5,941 nucleotides of DNA from Candidatus Gastranaerophilales bacterium. GTDB lineage: Bacteria; Cyanobacteriota; Vampirovibrionia; Gastranaerophilales; Gastranaerophilaceae. The position numbers were made by a program, and so were the translations under genes. The DNA is taken from NCBI GenBank assembly GCA_021205645.1, contig JAJPXE010000025.1, positions 1-5,941 on the forward strand, in the 5' to 3' direction. The notes under the pieces were generated by a model. That model saw only the letters and a list, made by a program, of their open reading frames with translations, did no database searches and had not been told where the DNA came from. Below are positions 1 through 5,616 of this stretch, one piece after another; positions within the stretch are counted from its first letter, which is position 1; every line of letters starts with the position of its first letter.

Positions 1-15
1 AACCACAAGATATAG

Positions 16-21
16 TATAAT
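16..21 (+). promoter_or_regulatory. Candidate -10 element upstream of the small terminase gene
   Basis: TATAAT occurs here inside TATAGTATAATAA, 32 bases before the first gene. A sigma-A -35 at 17-bp spacing would lie left of the window, so only half the promoter can be seen. The position suits transcription of the phage cassette starting at 53. The call rests on a single hexamer in AT-rich DNA. Confidence 0.35.
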
Positions 22-52
22 AAGGACACCGAAAAAGAAAGAAGGTGATGGA

Positions 53-475
53 ATGAATGGGTTGACTGTAAAACAGCGGCGCTTTGCTGATGAATACCTG
101 ATTGATTGTAACGCCACACAAGCGGCAATTCGTGCGGGTTATTCAAAGAAAACCGCAAATGAACAGGCCGTTAGATTGCTGGGCAAACGGAAGATTTCAG
201 CTTACATTGAAGAACAGCTTGAGCAGCTTCACAATGAGCAAATCGCGGATGTGCAAGAAATTCTTGAATATCTCACTTCTGTAATGAGAGGGGAAGAAAC
301 AGAACAGGTTTTACGGTTGGTTGGTGATGGCGTTCAGGAGATCACTGATATTGATGTTTCGGCAAAAGACCGGATCAAGGCGGCTGAATTGATCGGTAAG
401 CGATACGGAATTTTTAGAAAAGATTTGAGTATAGAGATTGATCCGGTGGTAATCGTGAACGATCTGAGGGAATAA
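53..475 (+). CDS. terS: Phage terminase small subunit (Terminase_2 / XtmA type)
   Basis: This 140-residue protein matches the usual length of small terminase subunits, which bind the packaging site in phage DNA and hand it to the large ATPase/nuclease subunit. The N-terminal third carries the family signature: LTVKQRRFADEYL at residues 4-16, NATQAAIRAGYS at 20-31 forming the helix-turn-helix, and a basic helix around TANEQAVRLLGKRK. The C-terminal half contains the oligomerisation-type motif DRIKAAELIGKRYGIF. The start at 53 is set by GAAGGTGAT at 41-49; the ATG at 48 runs straight into a stop. Normally a large terminase gene follows, but the next gene, 18 bases downstream, is unrelated and no large subunit is present in the window. 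Assignment from sequence pattern is strong; which DNA it packages is unknown. Confidence 0.9.
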   Translation: MNGLTVKQRRFADEYLIDCNATQAAIRAGYSKKTANEQAVRLLGKRKISAYIEEQLEQLHNEQIADVQEILEYLTSVMRGEETEQVLRLVGDGVQEITDIDVSAKDRIKAAELIGKRYGIFRKDLSIEIDPVVIVNDLRE

Positions 476-493
476 AGAAAGGACGGTAAAAAT

Positions 494-784
494 ATGGACT
501 ACATGGATGCTGAATTGAAAGAAGCGTTAGAGCGGATTGATTTTGAAAAGCGATTATCTGAAAATAGTATGTTTGTGGTTATGACGAGAGAAGAATTTGA
601 AAGATACCGGGAAGAACACGGTCAGAGGTGTTTTGAAAATACTGTTTCAGAACGCTATTTTTCCAAAGGTGAGATAGCCATGTATAACGGACGAAATTAT
701 ATTTCTCTTGTTGATGATAACGGTGTTTATCCAAATCTAGGAAGCACTTTAGGACGCTGGAAAATGGTATGTATAAAAAGATAA
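494..784 (+). CDS. Small phage protein with a carbohydrate-binding-module-like C-terminus
   Basis: The product is 96 residues. Residues 1-50 are highly charged and predicted helical (Glu/Lys/Arg-rich, with REEFERYREEHG). Residues ~55-96 resemble the short beta domain of CBM5/12 chitin-binding modules: a pattern of Phe-x-x-Gly-(acidic)-x-x-x-Tyr-x-Gly-x-x-Tyr, then a loop with Tyr-Pro and a terminal Gly-Arg-Trp. In phages such small modules occur on structural or fibre proteins, but this one has no large partner domain. AAAGGACGG at 478-486 gives a good ribosome binding site. The gene sits 18 bases after terS, so it is probably co-transcribed with it. The fold is inferred from spacing of aromatic and glycine residues only; a catalytic role is unlikely. 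Confidence 0.72.
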   Translation: MDYMDAELKEALERIDFEKRLSENSMFVVMTREEFERYREEHGQRCFENTVSERYFSKGEIAMYNGRNYISLVDDNGVYPNLGSTLGRWKMVCIKR

Positions 785-796
785 GGGGTGAAGGTT

Positions 797-1516
797 ATGG
801 AAAAATCATATGAAACATATGCAAATAAGTTTAAGACACTGATTAGCGAGTTTGAAGAGGAAACAAAAAAGATTGAAAACACAGCGAATCAGATTGCGAT
901 TGACCGGCGTTTTACTGATTTTGGCAGACAGGAACATATCACAGGATTGAAAGCCGATCTTGAAAAACTTCGCGTGGAGTATACGGATATTTTACGGGGG
1001 TTGGTAAAGCAGTTTTGTGAAGAATATGCCGTTTCGTTTTCTGAGGATGGCGCGGATCACGGAACGGACATTGCAAACGCTTTGAAAGTTATTGAGATGT
1101 GCGGGGCAAACATCACGCCGGACTTGTTCCGGTCGGTCGTTGATCCGCTGAAAGGCTCATATAAGGCTTTAAAGGTTATTAGTGATGTCCTTACTATCCG
1201 TTGGGAAAACCAGCCGTTAGACGATAAATATGACAAGGAAATCAGGGGGATTATTCTTGACTATATGGGTTCTGATGTTGAAGTGAATTCGTATGTGGAA
1301 TACCTGAATGATGTTAAGGCGGTTACAGATTACCCGGTGTTGCTTGATTATCAGCTTGTAAATGTGGGCGTAAATGGTGCGTCACGCTTTGAAGTAAGGA
1401 ATCAGACCCGTTATTCTGTTTGTGTTCTTCCAGATGAAATAATTCGGATGGGTAGGATGTATGAAGAACTTACGCTGAAATGCCCACTTTTGTTTAAAAA
1501 TCAGGTGACATCATGA
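797..1516 (+). CDS. Phage-cassette hypothetical protein with N-terminal coiled coil
   Basis: I do not recognise this 239-residue protein. Residues ~1-75 are rich in Glu, Lys and Leu with heptad-like spacing (FEEETKKIENTANQ, LKADLEKLRVEY), suggesting a coiled coil. The rest is a mixed, soluble-looking domain without signal peptide or membrane segment. I chose ATG 797 over the in-frame GTG at 788 because AAGGGGTG at 783-790 is the ribosome binding site and would overlap a GTG start. It begins 12 bases after the previous stop and overlaps the next gene by ATGA, so it belongs to one translationally coupled operon with terS. A structural or scaffold-like role is possible from position and coiled coil, but that is inference. 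Confidence 0.75.
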   Translation: MEKSYETYANKFKTLISEFEEETKKIENTANQIAIDRRFTDFGRQEHITGLKADLEKLRVEYTDILRGLVKQFCEEYAVSFSEDGADHGTDIANALKVIEMCGANITPDLFRSVVDPLKGSYKALKVISDVLTIRWENQPLDDKYDKEIRGIILDYMGSDVEVNSYVEYLNDVKAVTDYPVLLDYQLVNVGVNGASRFEVRNQTRYSVCVLPDEIIRMGRMYEELTLKCPLLFKNQVTS

Positions 1517-1965
1517 ACGGAAATATAGAAGTTATCAATGAAAATCTTTGGGCGGTCAATCCCTATCATGTGAGTGCTGGGTGGATAAAAGAAGTGTCAT
1601 TTCCACCGAATCAGAGCGAGGAACCGGAAAAAGCTACGCTATTTACATCAAAAACGGGAATTTTTATTTTAAATACAGCCATACCAGACTACAAAGGTGT
1701 GAGAAAGCTGGTAATCATGATAATGAATTATTCGGACGATAAGTTAAAATTATTCATGGAAAAATTACGGGAATCAGAACCCCGTGCTGAATGTGATGAT
1801 TTCCTTTTGAAATTGATGGAATCGGAGCAGGAAAGGCGGCGAAAGCAATTTTATGTGTCGCGTCTTATGCTCATGCGGCGGCTACTGGTACAGAAGCTAC
1901 AGCAACCGCGGCGGCTACAGCAGCACAATATGGGTTCAATACCGCTTTACTTTCATGTCCTTTGA
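1513..1965 (+). CDS. Chimeric ORF: unknown phage protein N-part, out-of-frame tape-measure DNA at C-end
   Basis: This is a 150-codon ORF. The first ~105 residues look like genuine protein (a beta-rich stretch, then MEKLRESEPRAECDDFLLKLMES), but I do not recognise a family. From about codon 110 onward composition changes abruptly to Arg/Leu/Gln repeats such as LMLMRRLLVQKLQQPRRLQQ. The same DNA read in the frame that is open from 1800 gives an Ala/Thr-rich stretch continuing into CPLTWIIVLI of a tape-measure protein. The C-terminus is therefore almost certainly an artefact of a deletion junction near 1800-1850. The start overlaps the previous stop by ATGA and has AGGTGA at 1503-1508, so initiation is well supported. 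The ORF stays open across the junction and stops at 1963-1965, overlapping a TTG codon of the tape-measure frame. Confidence 0.6.
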   Translation: MNGNIEVINENLWAVNPYHVSAGWIKEVSFPPNQSEEPEKATLFTSKTGIFILNTAIPDYKGVRKLVIMIMNYSDDKLKLFMEKLRESEPRAECDDFLLKLMESEQERRRKQFYVSRLMLMRRLLVQKLQQPRRLQQHNMGSIPLYFHVL

Positions 1966-2858
1966 CTTGGATCATTGTACTGATTATTGCTTTAGTAGCT
2001 GCGATTTATGCGGTGTGTAGTGCAATCGCGCAAATGACGGGGGTGGCCAATTCCGGTTTTGGGGTGATTACGGGCGGTATATCTGTAGTAATCGCGTTCT
2101 TCCAGAATTTGGGATTATCGGTTGCCAATATCACGCTTGGAATTTGGAGCGCGATAGGCGCGTTATGTACTAATATGATGGCCGCTTTCAGCAATGCGAT
2201 CAGCTCCATCCAGTCTTGGTTTTACGATCTCTTATCAACGGCTATGTCGGTCATTGCCGGTATCGCGTCCGCGCTGAATAGCTTACCATTCGTGGAATTC
2301 GATTATTCCGGTATCACAGCGGCGGCGGATGATTACGCGGCGAAATCGGCAGCGGCGGCAAGCAATAAGCAGGAATACACATCCGTCAGTGATGCGTTTT
2401 CTTCCGGCGCTGGAACATTTGACACATTTCAATCCGGCTGGGCGTCAAAAGCCTTTTCATCCGGTGTATCTTGGGGCGATGGCGTTGTGGACTCCATTTC
2501 CAGCGCTCTTGACCCGACAAACTTATTTAGTACATCAGACATACCAACCGCGACAGATTACGCATATAGCGGCGGAAATTATGATCTTGGTGAAATTCCG
2601 GAAGGGGTTGACGATATTGCAGGCAACACGGGCAGTATTGCCGATTCTATGGATATCACACAAGACGAATTGAAATATATGCGTGATATCGCAGAACAGG
2701 AAGCGATCAACAGATATACAAACATTGACCTCACAGTAGATCAGTCCGGTATGCAAAATTATGTTTCTAATGGGATGGATTTGGACGGCGTGATAACAAA
2801 ATTGACCGATCAGATCAGAGAAGCGCAGGAAATCGCAGCGGAGGGAATTCATGACTAA
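1800..2858 (+). pseudogene. Tail tape-measure protein, C-terminal remnant
   Basis: The frame is open from 1800 (an in-frame TGA lies at 1797-1799) to the TAA at 2856-2858, giving ~350 codons. Tape-measure proteins set tail length and are usually well over 600 residues. The remnant starts with AKAILCVASYAHAAATG and an Ala/Thr-rich helix, then the hallmark hydrophobic segment CPLTWIIVLIIALVAAIYA, more hydrophobic helices with Trp, an Ala/Ser/Gly-rich middle, and a C-terminus (LKYMRDIAEQEAINRYTNID through DMDLDGVITKLTDQI to AAEGIHD) matching Firmicutes phage tape measures. No ATG or ribosome binding site lies near the left end. The TTG at 1962 encodes the Leu of CPLTW, so it is internal to the ancestral protein, although it could restart translation by TTGA coupling with the preceding ORF. 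A full tape measure is not possible here; the N-terminal part was lost by deletion. Family call strong, expression uncertain. Confidence 0.82.
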
Positions 2859-2897
2859 AGAAGATGGAAGCGCTTGAATGATAAAGACTTGGGTTAA
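2851..2897 (+). pseudogene. Frameshifted start of the gene after the tape measure (possible distal tail protein)
   Basis: ATG at 2851 overlaps the end of the tape-measure frame and has an excellent GGAGGG site at 2840-2845, the way a real tail gene would begin. It encodes only MTKEDGSA before a TGA at 2875. In another frame the same stretch reads KRLNDKDLG before a TAA at 2895. Together they look like one frameshifted N-terminus. In siphophage order the gene after the tape measure is the distal tail protein, whose N-terminus often contains an Asn-Gly/Asp-Lys-Asp-Leu-Gly type motif. The identity is inferred from position and this short motif only. Confidence 0.4.
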
Positions 2898-2907
2898 TCC
2901 GTTTGAA

Positions 2908-2935
2908 GGGGTTGCCTATAGACCAGGCAATCCCC
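2908..2935 (+). terminator. Stable hairpin ahead of the sigma factor gene (weak terminator or RNA-processing structure)
   Basis: GGGGTTGCCT (2908-2917) pairs with AGGCAATCCCC (2925-2935), giving ten pairs with one bulged T and a 7-base loop. The tail is GTTTCGC rather than a run of T, so efficient intrinsic termination is doubtful. The 3' side ends 12 bases before the GAGGTGA ribosome binding site of the sigma gene, so it may instead insulate or tune that gene. Confidence 0.5.
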
Positions 2936-2956
2936 GTTTCGCTATCGAGGTGACAC

Positions 2957-3835
2957 ATGGAGAACGAGGAAATAATCCGTCAAATTAAAAACGGGGAAAA
3001 TGTAAAAGACAACATGGAATTACTTTATGTGCAAAATCGCGGATTTATATTCGAAATGGCGAAAAAGTTTTTTCTTGAAGCTGAGAAAGATGATTTAATG
3101 CAGGAAGGATATCTTGCTTTGGTGAAAGCGGTGGACGGGTTTGACGTTAATCGTGGGTGCTTATTTCTGTCGTATTACGGATATTATCTTGAGCATCAAT
3201 TTCGAGAATATGTTGCCAACACACAAAAGACGATACGTCTTCCTATGTGGTTGATCCCTTTAATAAAAAAGTATAAATATTTAATCGATGAGTATGAGCA
3301 AAGAGGGGAAGAAATAACGGATTCTGAAATATGTGAGAAACTGGAAATTTCAAGAGAACAGTTGAAAAATTTGAGACAGGCTTTGAACAAATTAAACTGT
3401 TTCGATATTGATGGTATTATACCAGGGACAGAATCATTGACGATAAGTCAATTGGTCGCAGCGCCGCAGGATGTAGAAAATGATGTTATTGATAACATCG
3501 TCAAAGAAAGAATTTGGGGTATTGTGGGCGGATTACGTGAAAATCACGCATATGTTATTTCAGAAAAATACAGAAATTCAAAAACATTGGTAGATATCGG
3601 TGAGAGCCTTGGAGTATCGAAACAGAGGGTTAAGCAAATAGAAAAGCGCTCTTTAGAGATATTGCGAAAGGATCAGGAACTTCAAGAGCTGGCAGGATGC
3701 GCGGTTGATCAAATTGAGAGTAAAGCATATAGGGGAAATCTCACCAACTTTAAAAAGTATGGTGGTTCAATGGTTGAACACTTAGCCATTAATCATTTAG
3801 AGCAAGAGCAGAATGCGAAAAATATTGAATATTGA
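2957..3835 (+). CDS. Sigma-70 family RNA polymerase sigma factor, phage/mobile-element type
   Basis: This 292-residue protein directs RNA polymerase to promoters. Region 2 spans about residues 21-93, with DDLMQEGYLALVKAVDGFD at 45-63 being the core-binding segment (2.2) and the following LSYYGYYLEHQFREYV continuing into 2.3/2.4. A region-3-like helical part covers ~94-150 (RLPMWLIPLIKKY, then ITDSEICEKLEISREQL). Region 4 at ~183-240 has the helix-turn-helix LVDIGESLGVSKQRVKQIEKRS that reads a -35 element. Residues ~255-292 form a non-canonical basic tail (YRGNLTNFKKYGGS), seen in mobile-element sigma factors. GAGGTGA at 2947-2953 fixes the start. It leads a unit with a 49-residue protein and a tail-completion protein, which suggests control of late or host genes. 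All core regions are intact. Target promoters cannot be read from the window. Confidence 0.9.
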   Translation: MENEEIIRQIKNGENVKDNMELLYVQNRGFIFEMAKKFFLEAEKDDLMQEGYLALVKAVDGFDVNRGCLFLSYYGYYLEHQFREYVANTQKTIRLPMWLIPLIKKYKYLIDEYEQRGEEITDSEICEKLEISREQLKNLRQALNKLNCFDIDGIIPGTESLTISQLVAAPQDVENDVIDNIVKERIWGIVGGLRENHAYVISEKYRNSKTLVDIGESLGVSKQRVKQIEKRSLEILRKDQELQELAGCAVDQIESKAYRGNLTNFKKYGGSMVEHLAINHLEQEQNAKNIEY

Positions 3836-3850
3836 GAAAGGTGTAAGGAT

Positions 3851-4000
3851 ATGAAAAGATTATATGAATTTGTGTTTGAATATGCGGATGCTATGATTAA
3901 GTGTCGTAGTTCACAAAAACAGATAGCGAAAATGATACTTGACCCGGCGATAAAACTGATAAGTGTAACACCTATTGATAAGCGAGGGAAAAGAAAATAA
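3851..4000 (+). CDS. 49-residue protein of unknown function
   Basis: The ORF begins MKRLYEFVFEYADAMIK and ends with a basic tail, PIDKRGKRK. AAAGG at 3837-3841 provides a ribosome binding site with 9-base spacing. Its TAA shares its last base with the ATG of the next gene (TAATG), and it starts 15 bases after the sigma factor stop. This tight packing is the main support that it is real. It is amphipathic and positively charged, with no membrane segment or zinc ligands. I recognise no family; a small accessory partner of either neighbour is possible. Confidence 0.62.
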   Translation: MKRLYEFVFEYADAMIKCRSSQKQIAKMILDPAIKLISVTPIDKRGKRK

Positions 4001-4605
4001 TGGCGAAAATGGGAAAATTAAAGATTAGTAACGATTTGAAGAAACTTCAAAAGAAATTGAATAAACTTCAAAGTTCGGACATGGACGCTTTTATTGATGA
4101 ATGTGCAAAAGAACTCGCCGCTCGTTTGCTTGCAAAGGTTATCAAAAGGACACCGGTAGGCGATTACTCGGAAGAGGTTGAAGTTGTCGCAAAAAAGGAT
4201 TCAAAGAATCATAAAAAAGGCGATATTTATACCAAAAGAGTAAATAAAACGGGGAAAATGGGCGGTACACTCCGCCGCGGCTGGACATCGGAAACACATG
4301 AAGATGCAGAGGGTGGAAGTGGAAAAGGCATGGACGCAACCGCTTACGTTGAATCTCTGACGATCAATCACGTTGGAAATATGCTCTATGTGGATATCAT
4401 CAATCCGGTGGAATATGCGTCTTATGTGGAATACGGGCATAGACAGCAGCCAGGGCGGTATGTACCGGCGATTGGCAAGCAATTAAAGAATGGTTGGGTT
4501 CCCGGTCACTTTATGCTTACGATCTCAGAACGGGAAATTCAGGATATTGCTCCAAAGCTGCTTGAATCAAAAATAAACAAATTTTTGAAAGAAAATATGA
4601 AATGA
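4000..4605 (+). CDS. HK97 gp10-like phage head-tail/tail-completion protein
   Basis: The 201-residue protein fits the HK97 gp10 family, which caps the tail tube or connects it to the head in siphophages. Residues 29-50 form the first helix (MDAFIDECAKELAARLLAKVIKR), followed by TPVGDY at 51-56. The family motif GGTLRRGW lies at 88-95, NPVEYASYVEYGH at 135-147 and GWVPGHFML at 165-173, followed by a C-terminal helix. An Asp/Lys-rich insert at ~57-85 makes it somewhat longer than the shortest members. ATG 4000 overlaps the preceding stop (TAATG) and is preceded by GAGGG at 3984-3988; ATG 4009 is a less likely alternative. It normally sits before the tape-measure gene; here it lies after a tape-measure remnant and a sigma factor, so the order is rearranged. 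A strong terminator follows immediately. Confidence 0.88.
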   Translation: MAKMGKLKISNDLKKLQKKLNKLQSSDMDAFIDECAKELAARLLAKVIKRTPVGDYSEEVEVVAKKDSKNHKKGDIYTKRVNKTGKMGGTLRRGWTSETHEDAEGGSGKGMDATAYVESLTINHVGNMLYVDIINPVEYASYVEYGHRQQPGRYVPAIGKQLKNGWVPGHFMLTISEREIQDIAPKLLESKINKFLKENMK

Positions 4606-4610
4606 TGTAC

Positions 4611-4640
4611 CCCCGGCGAAATATCCGGGGATTTTCTTTT
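4611..4640 (+). terminator. Intrinsic terminator after the gp10-like gene
   Basis: A perfect CCCCGG / CCGGGG stem (4611-4616 with 4625-4630) has an 8-base loop and is followed by ATTTTCTTTT. It begins 6 bases after the stop codon at 4603-4605, a textbook Rho-independent terminator closing the sigma/small ORF/gp10 unit. Confidence 0.9.
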
Positions 4641-4644
4641 ACCC

Positions 4645-4673
4645 TTGATTATTGGTAACGAATACTTTATAAT
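4645..4673 (+). promoter_or_regulatory. Sigma-A-type promoter for the AbrB-domain gene
   Basis: TTGATT (4645-4650) and a perfect TATAAT (4668-4673) are separated by 17 bp, the optimal spacing. It lies immediately after the terminator and about 42 bp before the ATG of the AbrB-domain gene, so transcription would start near 4680. Confidence 0.82.
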
Positions 4674-4684
4674 AAATTCAGAGG

Positions 4685-4699
4685 TTGAACAAAGTTCAA
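4685..4699. promoter_or_regulatory. Operator-like palindrome in the 5' leader of the AbrB-domain gene
   Basis: TTGAAC-AAA-GTTCAA is a perfect 6-bp inverted repeat around a 3-bp spacer. It sits 11-25 bp after the -10 element, where a bound protein would block initiation or early elongation, and just ahead of the AGAGGGGTG ribosome binding site. Autoregulation by the AbrB-domain product is the simplest idea. A small RNA hairpin affecting translation is an alternative. Confidence 0.55.
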
Positions 4700-4714
4700 G
4701 AGGGGTGATACAGC

Positions 4715-5278
4715 ATGGAGGAAAGAAAAGTAAAAGTGATTTATGGTAAAGCTGGGGGAAATGCAAGCCGGAATTCATATACTTGCAAAGTTTCGGTTCC
4801 TAAAACGTGGCTTGACCGGATGGGCGTTACTTTGGAGAATAGGGAAATAACGCTTTCCTTTGACGAAAAGCGGATCATTCTTGAACGCGCGGACGGGCAA
4901 CCAATGCAAAAAGTAACGCTTGCCAGTAAAAAGGACATCGGGCGCTTTGCGCTGGTATGGCGGGAAATGTATAAAAATCATGCGGTCATTCCAGGCAACT
5001 TTTTTGAAGAATCAATATTTGTTGGTGAGGGACTTTCAAATTTGGGGTTTATTATGGATTGTGGGGAATCTGTAAATGGGTTATTTCCGGATTTGGATAT
5101 TTTCAGGGACAATGAGACATGGAAGCGGGTTACAGATCAGCTTGATATACAGACTTTGGGGAACGCGATTTTTTCACAATGGCGCTACTGGAATCATTGG
5201 TCTATGTCGGCTATGGAAGAAAAAGACTTTGAATGGTTTGCGATTGCTTTTTCCAGGCTTGCAGAATTAAGCGTGTGA
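4715..5278 (+). CDS. AbrB/SpoVT-type DNA-binding domain protein with unknown C-terminal domain
   Basis: The product is 187 residues. Residues ~3-58 fit the swapped-hairpin AbrB/SpoVT fold: a beta strand KVKVIYGKAG, then YTCKVSVPKTWLDRMGV, a loop with ENREITLSFDEKRIILE. Such domains dimerise and bind DNA in regulators and antitoxins. The remainder is not a known antitoxin tail. It has MDCGES at ~114-119 and a Trp-rich motif AIFSQWRYWNHWS at ~151-163 followed by EWFAIAFSRLAEL at ~173-185; this tail recurs in Clostridia accessory proteins of unknown role. GAGGGGTG at 4700-4707 precedes the start. It has its own promoter and palindrome, separate from the phage unit. No toxin-like gene follows, so a toxin-antitoxin role is not supported. 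The DNA-binding role is inferred from the fold. Confidence 0.8.
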   Translation: MEERKVKVIYGKAGGNASRNSYTCKVSVPKTWLDRMGVTLENREITLSFDEKRIILERADGQPMQKVTLASKKDIGRFALVWREMYKNHAVIPGNFFEESIFVGEGLSNLGFIMDCGESVNGLFPDLDIFRDNETWKRVTDQLDIQTLGNAIFSQWRYWNHWSMSAMEEKDFEWFAIAFSRLAELSV

Positions 5279-5290
5279 TAATAATATCAT

Positions 5291-5312
5291 TTTTGAAAAA
5301 TTAATTTCAAAA
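5291..5312. repeat. Short AT-rich inverted repeat after the AbrB-domain gene
   Basis: TTTTGAAA (5291-5298) and TTTCAAAA (5305-5312) are perfect inverted arms around AATTAA. It lies 13 bases after the stop codon. The stem is AT-only apart from one G-C pair and has no T-tract, so it is a poor terminator; it may be a protein-binding palindrome. Confidence 0.45.
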
Positions 5313-5391
5313 GGGCATTTTCACGCGGTTTTCCCTGATACGGATAAAATATCATAGAAGAACAGAAAAAGGCTATATGAGCGTTATATGA

Positions 5392-5567
5392 AGCCATGAC
5401 GATAATTTAATCTGGTACACCAAAGACCAGAAGGGACGGCAAGCAGAAATTTCCGAACGAACAGAAACCGCTTTGTCAACGGTGCTGATTTCTTTAAGAT
5501 AACGCCCGACGAATTTCGTCAGGCGATAGGAAACACGGAACAATTCAATGAGTCGAAAAAGTTATGA
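5392..5567 (+). pseudogene. Decayed fragment of an unidentified small protein gene
   Basis: Two overlapping reading frames look like parts of one protein. The first, 5392-5502, reads DDNLIWYTKDQKGRQAEISE. The second, 5454-5567, reads RFVNGADFFKITPDEFRQAI and ends ...NESKKL at a TGA. Both have protein-like composition with aromatic, acidic and Lys residues in natural spacing, neither has a start codon, and a frame shift around 5450-5470 would join them. I recognise no family. It could be an in-place remnant of a small gene ahead of the origin region; chance composition is not excluded. Confidence 0.4.
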
Positions 5568-5616
5568 TAACTTTGAACATTACACGCATATGACACAAAC
5601 GGTTAAAAAACCTTGA
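5548..5616 (+). CDS. Candidate 22-codon leader peptide of an attenuator
   Basis: ATG at 5548 opens a short frame starting MSRKSYDNFEHY, with two Thr-His/Tyr-Thr stretches and ending in VKKP before a TGA at 5614-5616. The only ribosome binding site is a weak CGGAA at 5536-5540. Its interest is positional: the last sense codon and the stop lie in the left arm of the 19-bp inverted repeat that would compete with the terminator at 5675-5715. A ribosome finishing the peptide would cover that arm. It overlaps the tail of the decayed fragment, so it may be only a by-product of that decay. Confidence 0.35.
   Translation: MSRKSYDNFEHYTHMTQTVKKP

Noticed and set aside
1548..1742. 64-codon ORF that might be the true frame inside the chimeric ORF
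   Set aside because: It lacks a proper ribosome binding site, and the 1513 frame has the ATGA coupling and better composition in this stretch.
2329..2673. Plus-strand ORF of 114 codons
   Set aside because: It is an alternate frame within the tape-measure remnant with unlikely composition; the tape-measure frame explains the DNA.
2535..2852. Minus-strand ORF of ~105 codons
   Set aside because: It is antisense to the conserved tape-measure C-terminus, Cys/Ile-rich, and has no convincing ribosome binding site.
4201..4482. Minus-strand ORF of 93 codons
   Set aside because: It is antisense to the conserved gp10-like motifs and rich in His/Cys/Phe, typical of a shadow frame.
4715..5278. Antitoxin of a toxin-antitoxin pair
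   Set aside because: The AbrB fold is compatible, but no toxin-like ORF lies beside it and the long C-terminal domain is not an antitoxin tail.
5503..5524. Hairpin CGCC-GACGA/TCGTC-GGCG as a terminator
   Set aside because: The stem has a mismatch and no T-tract, and it falls within the coding remnant.
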